Part shown: positions 23,467 through 32,421 of the stretch, one piece after another | Numbering within the stretch: position 1 is the first letter of the stretch | Layout: every line of letters starts with the position of its first letter | Source: Leyella stercorea DSM 18206 | Lineage (GTDB): Bacteria > Bacteroidota > Bacteroidia > Bacteroidales > Bacteroidaceae | Reading direction: 5' to 3' | Assembly (NCBI RefSeq): GCF_000235885.1 | Contig: NZ_JH379366.1 | Coordinates: forward strand, 25,102 to 57,549 | Length of the DNA: 32,448 nt | The notes under the pieces: model-generated | The model's database searches: none | Told to the model about the DNA's origin: nothing | What the model saw: the letters and a program-made list of their open reading frames with translations, nothing else | Translations under genes and position numbers: made by a program

Positions 23467-24897
23467 TTATAAGAGTGGTGAGAACACTCTAACTAACGAC
23501 TCCGCCAGACGGTGCATGAACGGGCGTTTCCGTTCGCCGTTCACACTCAGGAAGTCTACACATTCTTGCTCATCACTTATAAAGATTTCCTTCATTCGCA
23601 GTGCCGTTGTGCGGTCGTAGATAAAGACGTTGGCTTCAAAATTGTTCTCGAAGCTACGGAAGTCGATATTTGTAGAACCGCAGGTACAGAGCGTGTCATC
23701 AGAAACGAGCAGCTTGCTATGGTTGAAGCCGCCTTCATATAGCAATATCTTTACACCAGCCTCTATCACCTCCGTAACAAACGACATTGACGACAATTCC
23801 AGCAAGCGCGAGTCGCTATGACGCGGAATCATCAGTCGCACATCTACGCCGGCAAGTGCTGCCGTGCGCATGGCGAAGAGCACCTGCTCAGTAGGCAGGA
23901 AATATGGCGACTCCATGTATACATAGTTCTTCGCCTCAAGCAGTATGCGCACATAACCCTGCATGATGTCCGGCCATTTGGCAATCGGGCTGCTCGTCAC
24001 TACCTGCATCAAGCAGCTGTTCTCTATGCGCCACGGCATAGGCGGATAGTACTTCGAGTTGGTGACGAGGGTACGATCGACGAAGTACCAGTCGACGAGA
24101 AACGTACGCTGCAGGGCGTACACCGCTCCACCACGTATTCGGACGTGGGTGTCACGCCACGGCAGTTGTCCGCCATACAGTCCTTTCACATAGCGCAGGG
24201 CGATGTTCATACCACCCACGAATGCCTCAACGCCGTCCACGATGCACACCTTGCGGTGGTTGCGGTAGTTCACCTTGCTCGTAAACGCAGGGAACTTAAC
24301 AGGCATGAAGGCGTTGACATCAACCCCAGCACGGCGCATACGCTCGAATAGTGAGCGCGGCACACGCCAACAGCCCACATCGTCGTAGATGAGACGCACC
24401 TCTACGCCCTCTTTCGACTTGCTGATGAGGGCATCCGCCACCAATCGTCCGAGTGCATCGTCGGCGAAGATATATGTCTCAAGATGTATATGCTTGCGTG
24501 CCGAAGCTATCGACTTCAGCAATGCGGGGAAGAACTCGTAGCCGTCGGTGTAGAACTCCACCTCGTTGTCCTTGAACGGAAGGGCAAGACTTTGGTTGGT
24601 GAAGAGTTGTATGAGCGAACGATAGTCGTCGGGCAACGTCAATTGGCGTTGCTCCACAAACTCCAGCATCGACCGCTTCGACAACTGGTCAAGCGATCGC
24701 TGCGATATAAACGTCATCTTACGAGTGTTACGACCGAAGAATACGTAAAGTATTATTCCAACAATGGGCATAAAGAGCAGCACCATCACCCAGGCTATCG
24801 TCTTTGCCGGCTGACGGTTGTCCATCAATACTGCCAGCATGATGCTGACAATAATGAAGACGTAAGCTAATATGAATACCCAATGGATGTAGAACAT
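23467..24897 (-). CDS. cls: Cardiolipin synthase-like phospholipase D protein
   Basis: Membrane enzyme expected to condense phospholipids into cardiolipin; 476 aa, the usual length. Two N-terminal hydrophobic helices (residues about 3-25 and 32-54) are followed by the FFGRN turn of the PLDc_N domain. Two HKD motifs are complete: NYRNHRKVCIVDG with His214, Lys216 and Asp221, and FNHSKLLVSDD with His393, Lys395 and Asp400. Each is followed by the expected GGMNI or GSTNID segment. It lies 83 bp downstream of dnaG on the same strand and may be co-transcribed with it. The gap has imperfect inverted TGTTGAGATGTTG-like words but no strong terminator. Confidence 0.93.
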   Translation of the reverse strand: MFYIHWVFILAYVFIIVSIMLAVLMDNRQPAKTIAWVMVLLFMPIVGIILYVFFGRNTRKMTFISQRSLDQLSKRSMLEFVEQRQLTLPDDYRSLIQLFTNQSLALPFKDNEVEFYTDGYEFFPALLKSIASARKHIHLETYIFADDALGRLVADALISKSKEGVEVRLIYDDVGCWRVPRSLFERMRRAGVDVNAFMPVKFPAFTSKVNYRNHRKVCIVDGVEAFVGGMNIALRYVKGLYGGQLPWRDTHVRIRGGAVYALQRTFLVDWYFVDRTLVTNSKYYPPMPWRIENSCLMQVVTSSPIAKWPDIMQGYVRILLEAKNYVYMESPYFLPTEQVLFAMRTAALAGVDVRLMIPRHSDSRLLELSSMSFVTEVIEAGVKILLYEGGFNHSKLLVSDDTLCTCGSTNIDFRSFENNFEANVFIYDRTTALRMKEIFISDEQECVDFLSVNGERKRPFMHRLAESLVRVFSPLL

Positions 24898-24980
24898 ATC
24901 GTTTGTTGTTATGTTGAGATGTTGTCATGTTGAGATATGCTTCATTTGTCAACACATCAACATTACACCATTTCAACTTA

Positions 24981-26972
24981 TCATGCTATAATATTATTTC
25001 CCAACAACCGGGCGAGCTGAGAGCGCAGTTCGTGCGCCGTCTTATACTCTTCCATCAGTTGCTGCAGTCGTTCGGGGTCGTTCACCGCAAGCGAAATATC
25101 GCGCTTCAGGTCGCGCAGGCGCTGCTCCAGATAGTCCATACGGAAGTCGTTGAGCAGATGCTCGGTCTGTTGGCGCAGTGCTTCGATGCGGTTCTCCTCT
25201 TCGACGCGCAGCTCGTCAGCATTCTTCTCCTCGTCGGCACGTGCCGCCTTCTGCTCGTCGAGCAACTGATACTTGTCCATGCAAAGGTCGGTGGCAATGC
25301 GCGATATTTCAATGTCAGAATGGTGCAGGAAGAACTGCTCGGCACAGAACTGCTCATCGCCAGCATGGTTCACCGCCTCGTCGAGGATGCGCGAGTTGAG
25401 CGGATTGGCAAACTTCAGTCCGTCGACACCAAGGTTATAGGCTATGTATTGCGCCACGTTAAGGTTCACCGTCGTGCCGTCCTCCGTCTCTACATTATTA
25501 TATATGACGGTATCGCCGTTGCGCACAATCAACTCTACGAGCATCTGCTCCACCTTCGATGCCTGCTGCAAAGGGGAAGGAGAGTTTTGAATATTGAGTT
25601 TTGAGTTTTGAGTCGTCGGTTGCGTCGTTTGCGAATTGTCCGATGAGGAAGCTGTTGCCTCGCGGTTGCTGCGTATGAAGTTGTTAAGCGTGTTGATTAG
25701 CGTAGCCTCGTTGATGCCCATACGCACCGAACAGTCGTGCAGATAGGTGTCGCGCAGGATAGGGTTCGTAACGAACGATATGCTGCGCACCACGGAGTTG
25801 ATTGCCTCCGAACGCTTCAGCGGGTCGCGTTCGCCACGCAGCAGCAGGTCTGTCTTGAACTCAATGAAGTCGGTCTGATGCTCTTCGATGTACTTACGGA
25901 ATTCGTCTGCCGAATGCTTGCGTGCAAACGAGTCGGGGTCGTCGCCGTCCGGCAGCAGCAACACCTTTAGGTTCATGCCCTCCGATAGCAGCATGTCGGT
26001 ACCGCGCAGCGCAGCATGTATGCCTGCCGCGTCGCCGTCGTAAAGTAGGGTGATATTCGACGTGAAGCGGTGCAGTATGTGTATCTGGTGCACCGAAAGT
26101 GCCGTACCGGAGTTGGCCACCACGTTCTCTATGCCACACTGGTGCATGGAGATAACATCGGTGTAGCCCTCCACCATGTACACACGGTCTTCCTTGGCTA
26201 TCGCCTTCTTAGCCTGATAGATGCCATACAGCTCGCGGTCTTTATGGTAAATATCCGAGTCGGGCGAGTTGACATACTTCTGGTTCACACCCTTTGTGCG
26301 CGAGTCGAGCAGTCGTCCGCCGAAGCCCACCACCTTTCCGCTGATGCCTATCCAAGGGAAGATGACGCGTCCGGCATAGCGGTCGATTAGTTCGCCACGG
26401 TCGTTCTTGTAGCAGATGCCGGTCTTCAGCAGAAAGTCTTCTTTGTAACCCTTGCGCAGTGCTTCCTGCGCTAAGGCACGGCGGTCAGTATCGTCGTAAC
26501 CCAACTGGAACTTGCTGACGATGTCATCACGAAATCCACGGCTGCGGAAGTACTGCATACCGATGGCTACGCCGTCGGCGGTGTCGTGCATAAGGTGCTG
26601 GAAGTAGGAGGCAGCCCACTCGTTCACGATGAACATACTCTCGCGCTCGCTCTGCTCTCGCTTCTCGTTGTCAGAGAGTTCGCGCTCCTTTATCTCGATG
26701 TGATACTTTCGTGCGAGCCATCGCAACGCCTCGGGATAGGTCATCTGCTCATGCTCCATGATGAAGCCGACGGGGTTGCCGCCCTTGCCGCATCCGAAGC
26801 AATGGCAGGTGCCGCGTGCAGGCGACACGTAGAACGACGGGGTCTTCTCGTCGTGGAACGGGCACAAACCCTTATAGTTGCTTCCACTCTTGCGAAGTGT
26901 AACAAACTCTGACACCACCTCCACAATGTTGGCAGCGTCTTTTATCCTTTCTATCGTTGCGTGGTCTATCAT
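24981..26972 (-). CDS. dnaG: DNA primase
   Basis: Makes RNA primers for DNA replication; 663 aa. The N-terminal CHC2 zinc-binding domain shows C37-x2-H40 and C58-x2-C61 (LCPFHDEKTPSF, CHCFGCGKGG). The catalytic core contains DRYAGRVIFPW and a TOPRIM domain with VEGYTDVISMHQ (Glu268) and LLYDGDAAG (Asp312 and Asp314). The C-terminal region, from about 470, would bind the replicative helicase. Between core and C-terminal domain is a low-complexity linker of about 437-470 (TASSSDNSQTTQPTTQNSKL...), part of which is encoded by a TTTTGAGT-type repeat (25581-25613) commonly seen between Bacteroidales genes. Essential motifs are intact. The promoter region is weak by eye (TAACTTCG at 26980-26987). 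Confidence 0.96.
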   Translation of the reverse strand: MIDHATIERIKDAANIVEVVSEFVTLRKSGSNYKGLCPFHDEKTPSFYVSPARGTCHCFGCGKGGNPVGFIMEHEQMTYPEALRWLARKYHIEIKERELSDNEKREQSERESMFIVNEWAASYFQHLMHDTADGVAIGMQYFRSRGFRDDIVSKFQLGYDDTDRRALAQEALRKGYKEDFLLKTGICYKNDRGELIDRYAGRVIFPWIGISGKVVGFGGRLLDSRTKGVNQKYVNSPDSDIYHKDRELYGIYQAKKAIAKEDRVYMVEGYTDVISMHQCGIENVVANSGTALSVHQIHILHRFTSNITLLYDGDAAGIHAALRGTDMLLSEGMNLKVLLLPDGDDPDSFARKHSADEFRKYIEEHQTDFIEFKTDLLLRGERDPLKRSEAINSVVRSISFVTNPILRDTYLHDCSVRMGINEATLINTLNNFIRSNREATASSSDNSQTTQPTTQNSKLNIQNSPSPLQQASKVEQMLVELIVRNGDTVIYNNVETEDGTTVNLNVAQYIAYNLGVDGLKFANPLNSRILDEAVNHAGDEQFCAEQFFLHHSDIEISRIATDLCMDKYQLLDEQKAARADEEKNADELRVEEENRIEALRQQTEHLLNDFRMDYLEQRLRDLKRDISLAVNDPERLQQLMEEYKTAHELRSQLARLLGNNIIA
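25581..25613. repeat. AACTCAAAA-type repeat in the dnaG linker
   Basis: Three near-copies of a TTTTGA(G/A)T word encode TQNSKLNIQNS at about residues 454-464 of the primase, in frame, within a disordered linker. Such A/C-rich words (AACTCAAAACTC on the coding strand) are typical of intergenic repeats in this group. Confidence 0.6.
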
Positions 26973-27069
26973 ACAAATGCGAAGTTACACATTTTTTTCC
27001 ATTCCGCAGTGCTCACCCACACGTTTTAGCTCCGCACTTACTAAAATTAATTAAAAGAGCCCTGCCTAT

Positions 27070-27100
27070 TTTACCAATCAACACAAAATAAGTAACTTTG
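27070..27100 (+). promoter_or_regulatory. Probable GH84 promoter
   Basis: TTTA at 27070, 19 nt, TAACTTTG at 27093-27100: an exact -7 box and a one-mismatch -33 box, about 60 bp upstream of the GH84 start codon. Confidence 0.65.
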
Positions 27101-27158
27101 TACTGATGTATGAACAGCAACATACACCTAATCGATTTTACTAAAAACAAACATAACA

Positions 27159-29705
27159 ATGATTAAAAACAATCTCCTTCTCACAGCACTCTTCACAGCT
27201 GCTTGCGGTAGCGCTTTTGCGCAGACCGAGAGCTTCGACCTCAACTCGCAGCGTGGTGAAAAGCAGGATGTGAACATGGTGCCGGGTAAGCAGCTCGACC
27301 ACCACGGCATCGTCGTAAACCCAACACCGCACAACCTCAACATGGACATGCAGACTTGGACCGACCTCAGCGCCGGTGTGAAGCTCATCGACAAAGCGGG
27401 TAAGTTTACAAACGACATCGATTTCCTCAAACAGAATGCTAAGGGCACCCCGCTCACAATCGTCTTCGGCGAGAAGCAGGCTAAGAAGGCAGGTCTGAAG
27501 AAGATGGTGTCGGGAGCATACCTCCTCACTGTCGACAAGAAGGGTATCAACATCGTGGGCTACGACGAGCGTGGCGCGTTCTACGCTCTTCAGACTCTGC
27601 GCCAGATTGTAGAGAGTCCAGCTGCGCAGGGCAAGGTACCGGCACTCACCTGCAACGACTATCCCGACCTGCCATTGCGTGGCGTTGTAGAGGGCTTCTA
27701 CGGCGAACCATGGTCGCATCAGGTGCGTCTCTCGCTCATCGACTACTACGGACGCAACAAACTCAACGAGTATGTGTACGGTCCGAAGGACGATCCTTAT
27801 CACAGCTGCCCGAACTGGCGTCTGCCCTACCCTCCCGAGCAGGCTAAGAACATTCATGAGCTCGTAGAGGCTTGCCGCCGCAACCGCGTCGACTTCGTAT
27901 GGGCTATCCACCCGGGTCAGGATATCAAGTGGAACGAGGAGGACTATAACAACCTCGTAAACAAGTTCAACCTCATGTATGACCTCGGTGTGCGCTCATT
28001 CGCCATCCACTTCGACGATATCGACGGTGAGGGCACTAACCCAAGCAAGCAGGTGGCTCTCGTAAACCGACTCACCAAGGAATTCGTGAAGGCTAAGGGC
28101 GACGTTGCTCCGCTCGTTGTCTGCCCTACCGACTACTCGCAGCTTTGGGCAAAACCTGGTCCTGACGGTCCGCTCGCCATCTACGGCAACGAGCTCGACC
28201 CTGAGGTACAGGTATTCTGGACTGGTGCTGTGGTTTGCTCTGACCTCACCAAGGAGACTCTCGACTTCGTAGACTCTCGTATCAAGCGCCCGGCTTACTA
28301 CTGGTGGAACTTCCCCGTTACCGACTATGCCCGCCACATCATCATGCAGGGCCCGACATACGGCTTGGAGACTGACATCACAGATAAGATGACTTCTGGC
28401 GTGCTGTCTAACCCGATGGAGCACGGCGAGGCTTCGAAGCTGGCGCTCTACGGCGTGGCTGACTACAACTGGAACGTAGCCGACTACAACGCTATCGACA
28501 ACTGGGAGTGCGGTCTTGTAGACCTCACACCTGAGGCTCACGAGGCTTACCGCACCTTCGCCATCCACTCTTGCGACACAGAGACGGGATATCGCCGTGC
28601 CGAGTCGTGGGAGACAAACACCTTCCGCCTTGCCGACTTCTCGCAGAAGGCTTACAACGACCTCTATGGCGAGTTCGACCGCGTGGAGAAGACGAAGAGC
28701 ACAATGGAGCGCGACTGCAAAAACCAGCTTCTGATGAAGGAACTGAAGCCGTGGCTTGAGCAGTTTGAACTGCTCGGCAAGCGTGGCAAGAGCACACTGA
28801 AGCTGATGAAGACATTCCGCAACGGCAATGCACAGAACTTCTGGAACGCTTTCGTGGCTAACCGCATGACAAAGGAGGCACGCGCCGCTTACGAGAAGCA
28901 CAAGCTCGGCACTATGAAGCTGCAGCCGTTCTACGAGAACGCTATGGACGACATGGCGCAGGAGTTCTTCAAGAACCTAACCGGCGAGGTGCCTGCTTTC
29001 TATAAGGGCATGGGCACATATCCGACGCTCGCTACTACACAGAGCAAGCTGATGTTCGACAACGACTCTACTACATACTACCACTGCGGTCAAAGCCAGT
29101 CTACTGGCGACTGGGTGGGTGCCGACCTGGGCACAGTGCGCGACGTTCGTGAGGTGAAGATACTCCAGGGTCGCAACTCTGTTGACGATGTCGACTACTT
29201 CGACAACGTTGTGCTCGAGGCTTCTGCCGACGGCAAGTCGTGGACACAGCTCACTGGCGAACTGCTCAAGACTTACATCATCCACTGGAAGGGCGAGCCG
29301 GTAAAGGCACGCTACGTTCGCATCCGCAAGGCTGAGTCGGAGAAGAAGAGTTGGATTGCTGTGCGCGAGTTCATGGTGAACCCCACAACTCCAGAGAGCC
29401 TCAACTTCAAGGTTGAATCAGCAAATCTCGACGCTGCCATGTTCGGCTTCGACAAGAACCCCGTAACATCATTCCGCAACAGCGGAAAGACTTCGTTCAC
29501 TGTCGTTCCCGGCACAAAGGCATACACCATGCTCCTCAACGTAGAGCAGAACGGCGCCGTTAAGTTCAACCAGTACGACAAGAAGGGTAAGCTCCTCGCT
29601 TCTACCGACATCAACAACTCGTTCTTCAACGTCAACCTTAACAACAAGGCTGCGAAGGCTGAGATTGAGGGTAATGTAGAGGTATTCGAGGTAATCGCGA
29701 AGTAA
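27159..29705 (+). CDS. Secreted GH84 beta-N-acetylglucosaminidase (O-GlcNAcase/NagJ-like)
   Basis: Exo-acting hexosaminidase predicted to remove terminal beta-GlcNAc, including O-GlcNAc; 848 aa, similar in length and layout to bacterial GH84 enzymes. A signal peptide ends near GSAFAQTES (about residue 21); the nearby TAAC does not make a good lipobox. An N-terminal GH20b-like domain precedes the catalytic barrel, which starts at PLRGVVEGFYGEPWSHQVR (about 173-191). The catalytic Asp pair is D286-D287 in FAIHFDDIDGEGTNP, as in BtGH84 and NagJ. A helical region follows, then an F5/8 type C-like domain at about 621-741 (DWVGADLGTVRDVREVKI, ARYVRIRKAES) and a C-terminal beta module. It is a single-gene unit with its own promoter and terminator. 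It fits functionally with the GH85 enzyme 15 kb away. Confidence 0.95.
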   Translation: MIKNNLLLTALFTAACGSAFAQTESFDLNSQRGEKQDVNMVPGKQLDHHGIVVNPTPHNLNMDMQTWTDLSAGVKLIDKAGKFTNDIDFLKQNAKGTPLTIVFGEKQAKKAGLKKMVSGAYLLTVDKKGINIVGYDERGAFYALQTLRQIVESPAAQGKVPALTCNDYPDLPLRGVVEGFYGEPWSHQVRLSLIDYYGRNKLNEYVYGPKDDPYHSCPNWRLPYPPEQAKNIHELVEACRRNRVDFVWAIHPGQDIKWNEEDYNNLVNKFNLMYDLGVRSFAIHFDDIDGEGTNPSKQVALVNRLTKEFVKAKGDVAPLVVCPTDYSQLWAKPGPDGPLAIYGNELDPEVQVFWTGAVVCSDLTKETLDFVDSRIKRPAYYWWNFPVTDYARHIIMQGPTYGLETDITDKMTSGVLSNPMEHGEASKLALYGVADYNWNVADYNAIDNWECGLVDLTPEAHEAYRTFAIHSCDTETGYRRAESWETNTFRLADFSQKAYNDLYGEFDRVEKTKSTMERDCKNQLLMKELKPWLEQFELLGKRGKSTLKLMKTFRNGNAQNFWNAFVANRMTKEARAAYEKHKLGTMKLQPFYENAMDDMAQEFFKNLTGEVPAFYKGMGTYPTLATTQSKLMFDNDSTTYYHCGQSQSTGDWVGADLGTVRDVREVKILQGRNSVDDVDYFDNVVLEASADGKSWTQLTGELLKTYIIHWKGEPVKARYVRIRKAESEKKSWIAVREFMVNPTTPESLNFKVESANLDAAMFGFDKNPVTSFRNSGKTSFTVVPGTKAYTMLLNVEQNGAVKFNQYDKKGKLLASTDINNSFFNVNLNNKAAKAEIEGNVEVFEVIAK

Positions 29706-29767
29706 AAGCGATGTCATTACTGTAAGACAACGCATCGCCAACAAGCGACGCTAACATAACCGACAAA

Positions 29768-29807
29768 ACGGATGGCAAGCTACAAACGGCTCGCCATCCG
29801 TTTTTTT
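29768..29807 (+). terminator. Terminator of the GH84 gene
   Basis: ACGGATGGC pairs with GCCATCCGT, with partial inner pairing (AGC/GCT), followed by seven T residues. It lies about 62 bp past the GH84 stop codon. Confidence 0.93.
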
Positions 29808-29817
29808 GTTGCAACTT

Positions 29818-29849
29818 TTTGCAACAATCCAAATAAAGCCTTACCTTTG
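29818..29849 (+). promoter_or_regulatory. Probable nhaC promoter
   Basis: TTTG at 29818, 20 nt, TACCTTTG at 29842-29849: both boxes match the Bacteroidetes consensus. It begins directly after the GH84 terminator and lies 33 bp upstream of the antiporter start codon. Confidence 0.75.
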
Positions 29850-29881
29850 CACAACGAAAAAGATTAAGGGATAATAATATT

Positions 29882-31513
29882 ATGGATTTTAATTTCATCG
29901 GGACTATCTGGTCTCTTCTTCCTCCCGTCGTCGCCATTGCGCTGGCACTGAAGACCAAGGAGGTATATTCATCGTTATTCATAGGTATTGTGCTCGGTGC
30001 TATATTATATAGTATGTCGATGGGCACAGGTTTTGAAGGCTTCTTGACCCATTTGCTCAACGACACCGTAGGCACAGGAGCTGATGCCAAGCAGTACGGT
30101 CTTATTTCCTGCCTGTCCGACCCGTGGAACGTAGGCATCATCGTGTTCCTTGTCGTTCTGGGTTCTATCGTGTCGCTTATGAACAAGGCAGGCGGATCGG
30201 CTGCTTTCGGTCGCTGGGCTTCAAAACACATCAAGACAAAGATAGGTGCGCAGATTTCGACTATCATTCTCGGTCTACTCATCTTCATCGACGACTACTT
30301 CAACTGCCTCACAGTAGGTTCGGTGATGCGCCCGATAACCGTACGCCATGGCATTACAAAAGAGAAGCTCGCCTACCTTATCGACTCCACTGCTGCCCCT
30401 GTCTGCATCATATCACCCATATCGAGCTGGGCGGCAGCCGTGTCGGGTTTCGTATCGGGTGGTGAGAATGGTCTGGCATTGTTCTGCCAAGCCATACCGT
30501 TCAACTTCTACGCTTTCTTCACAATCATCTTCATATTTATGATTGTGTTGTCGGGTTTCGACTTCAAGGCGATGAGCAAGTACGACGCACGTCTGCAGGA
30601 ATGGTACGAACGCACCGGCGGTCAGGTAGATGAGGTGATTGACACCAAACTGCAAATCGTGGAGCACGGTGTGGGTGCCAAGCAAGACTGCAAGAAACCA
30701 GTAACGACAAAGGGTTCGGTTGCCGACCTTGTAGTGCCTATCCTGATGCTCATCGTGTTCTGCATGGCTGGCATGGTTTACTCCGGAGGATATTTCGACG
30801 CAACAAGCACTTGCTACCACAACTTCGTAGACGCGTTTGCTGCAAGCAACGCTTCTGTCGGACTGGTTATCGGTTCGCTTGCAGCGTTGATTCTTACAAT
30901 AGCAATGTTCGTGGCACGCCGCACGTTGAAGTTCGACAATGCCATGAGTTGTCTTATCAAAGGCTTTGAAGCGATGGTTCCTGCCATACTGATTCTCACC
31001 CTTGCATGGACACTGAAAAGCATGACCGACTCACTTGGCGCTGCCGAATACGTGTCGGACGTTGTGTCAAGCACGGCTTCTGGTCTGCAGATGCTGCTGC
31101 CGGCAATAATATTCATCGTTGCAGCGTTGCTCGCCTTTGCCACCGGCACCTCTTGGGGAACATTCGGTATACTCATCCCTATCTGCATCGCCGTATTCCC
31201 TGCTACCGCTCCGCTGCGCATCATCTCCATCTCGGCGTGCATGGCAGGTGCAGTCTGCGGTGACCATATATCTCCAATCTCCGACACCACCATTATGGCA
31301 TCGGCTGGTGCCGAGTGCAAGCACGTTCACCACGTGTCGTCGCAGTTGCCATACGCCCTGACAGTAGCCGCTGTGTCGTTCCTTACCTTTGTCGTAGCCG
31401 GCTTCACACAGCAGCTCGGCATCGTAGCCAGTGCTGCCATTTCCTGGATCTTAGGCATAGCGATGCTTTTCTCAGCATTATGGGTGCTGAGAAAAATTGG
31501 TTACAAGCAATAA
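29882..31513 (+). CDS. nhaC: Na+/H+ antiporter, NhaC family
   Basis: Inner-membrane secondary transporter of the NhaC superfamily, 543 aa, with about 11-13 hydrophobic segments by eye. It begins with FIGTIWSLLPPVVAIALALKTKEVYSS-type helices. The conserved IFIDDYFNCLTVGSVMRPI segment, TAAPVCIISPISSWAAAVSGF, and FATGTSWGTFGILIPI with ACMAGAVCGDHISPISDTTI in the second half are characteristic of the family; the Asp and Ser/Thr-rich stretches lie in the ion path. The likely substrate is sodium exchanged for protons, though members of this family also exchange organic acids or amino acids with related sequences. It is monocistronic, with a strong promoter upstream and a large hairpin after its stop. 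Confidence 0.9.
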   Translation: MDFNFIGTIWSLLPPVVAIALALKTKEVYSSLFIGIVLGAILYSMSMGTGFEGFLTHLLNDTVGTGADAKQYGLISCLSDPWNVGIIVFLVVLGSIVSLMNKAGGSAAFGRWASKHIKTKIGAQISTIILGLLIFIDDYFNCLTVGSVMRPITVRHGITKEKLAYLIDSTAAPVCIISPISSWAAAVSGFVSGGENGLALFCQAIPFNFYAFFTIIFIFMIVLSGFDFKAMSKYDARLQEWYERTGGQVDEVIDTKLQIVEHGVGAKQDCKKPVTTKGSVADLVVPILMLIVFCMAGMVYSGGYFDATSTCYHNFVDAFAASNASVGLVIGSLAALILTIAMFVARRTLKFDNAMSCLIKGFEAMVPAILILTLAWTLKSMTDSLGAAEYVSDVVSSTASGLQMLLPAIIFIVAALLAFATGTSWGTFGILIPICIAVFPATAPLRIISISACMAGAVCGDHISPISDTTIMASAGAECKHVHHVSSQLPYALTVAAVSFLTFVVAGFTQQLGIVASAAISWILGIAMLFSALWVLRKIGYKQ

Positions 31514-31563
31514 ATCTACCATATCTATCAGCATCGGCGTAACAAGCTGTGTATAAACAAAAT

Positions 31564-31632
31564 AAAGGCTGACAGATAGGCTGACAGATAGCTAAAAACA
31601 TAAGTTATCTGCCAGCCTATCTGTCAGCCTTT
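31564..31632. terminator. Large bidirectional hairpin after nhaC
   Basis: 27-bp arms (31564-31590 and 31606-31632) pair with one mismatch around a 15-nt loop. Each arm contains a doubled word (GGCTGACAGATA repeated). It lies between the convergent ends of nhaC and the exonuclease gene and touches the exonuclease stop codon, so it probably terminates both. The motif is related to the hairpin at 19858-19897. Confidence 0.8.
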
Positions 31633-32119
31633 ATAATATTTTCAGCGCAATGGCAGCACAGGCCTCCGCATCTGCGAGGGCATGATGATGTTGTGTCAAG
31701 TCATAACCGCAGCGGGCTGCTATAAAGTCAAGCGTATGACGACCTTTAGGCCAGACCTTGCGCGAGGCGATGCAAGTGCAGTAGAAGTCGTAGTCGGGAT
31801 AGTCCATTTGATAGACGCGGAAGACGGCTTTCAGACAGCTCTCGTCGAACGCCTTGTTATGCGCCACGAGCGGAAGCCCCACTATCTTCGGCTCAATCTG
31901 CTTCCATACTTCGGGGAAGACCGGCGCACTGTCTGTATCAGAAGCGCAAAGACCATGCACCTGACTGCACCAGTAGTTGTAATACTCTGGCTCTGGCTTG
32001 ATGAGCGAGTAGAAACGATCTACCACCTCACCTCCTCTAACAATAACCACGCCAACAGAGCATACCGAAGAACGCTCATTGTTGGCGGTTTCAAAATCTA
32101 TAGCTGCAAAGTCTTTCAT
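31631..32119 (-). CDS. DnaQ-like 3'-5' exonuclease
   Basis: DEDDh-family exonuclease, 162 aa, just long enough for the exonuclease domain alone. Motif ExoI is DFAAIDFETANNERSS with Asp8 and Glu10, ExoII is LVAHNKAFDESCLKAVF, and ExoIII is HHALADAEACAAIAL with the His and Asp pair; all four acidic positions are visible. It resembles stand-alone epsilon-like or oligoribonuclease-like exonucleases found widely in Bacteroidales, which may act in DNA repair or nucleic-acid turnover. The precise substrate is unknown. It is monocistronic, convergent with nhaC, with a -7 box about 50 bp upstream. Confidence 0.92.
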   Translation of the reverse strand: MKDFAAIDFETANNERSSVCSVGVVIVRGGEVVDRFYSLIKPEPEYYNYWCSQVHGLCASDTDSAPVFPEVWKQIEPKIVGLPLVAHNKAFDESCLKAVFRVYQMDYPDYDFYCTCIASRKVWPKGRHTLDFIAARCGYDLTQHHHALADAEACAAIALKIL

Positions 32120-32166
32120 TGTTGCAAGGTCGTATCAATTATTTGTTCTACGTTAGTAACGAAACA

Positions 32167-32174
32167 CAAAGATA
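32167..32174 (-). promoter_or_regulatory. -7 box for the exonuclease gene
   Basis: Minus-strand TATCTTTG, an exact TAnnTTTG match, lies about 48 bp upstream of the exonuclease start. A clear -33 TTTG at normal spacing is not seen. Confidence 0.5.
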
Positions 32175-32220
32175 CAGTTTTTTTGTGGCACAACTACTTC
32201 TTTTAATATCTTTATCACAG

Positions 32221-32273
32221 ATACTCGTGCAAATAAATGTAAGTTTACATCAAATACTCGTGCAAATAAATGT
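32221..32273. repeat. Direct repeat ATACTCGTGCAAATAAATGT, two copies
   Basis: Exact 20-bp copies at 32221-32240 and 32254-32273, 33 bp apart start to start. They lie in the ~330-bp gene-free stretch at the right edge, upstream of a second repeat set with nearly the same spacing. Confidence 0.9.
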
Positions 32274-32320
32274 GATTTCCATAAACTCATCCGCTAAAAA
32301 ACATAACAGAAAAGCCTCAC

Positions 32321-32407
32321 TTGCCACTGATTTGCAACAAAACCGAGGTCATATTGCCCATGATTTGCAACAAAATTTATAGCTATTGCCACTGATTTGA
32401 GACAAAA
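32321..32407. repeat. Direct repeat around TGATTTGCAACAAAA, three copies
   Basis: Copies of a 22-bp unit (TTGCCACTGATTTGCAACAA core) at 32321, 32354 and 32386, spaced 33 and 32 bp. The third has TTGAGACAAAA in place of TTGCAACAAAA. The third copy abuts a promoter-like -7 box pointing right. Confidence 0.88.
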
Positions 32408-32413
32408 AAGTTG

Positions 32414-32421
32414 TATCTTTG
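32414..32421 (+). promoter_or_regulatory. -7 box pointing out of the window
   Basis: TATCTTTG, an exact TAnnTTTG, lies 7 bp after the third 22-bp repeat. A gene on the plus strand probably starts beyond the right edge. No -33 TTTG at standard spacing is seen, which would fit a promoter that depends on an activator bound to the repeats. Confidence 0.4.

Noticed and set aside
27996..28901. 301-codon minus-strand open frame opposite GH84
   Set aside because: Antisense to the GH84 gene, with no recognisable domain.
32221..32407. Possible CRISPR array
   Set aside because: Repeats are only 20-22 bp with 10-13 bp between them, come in two unrelated sets and lack cas genes. Phased regulator sites fit better.
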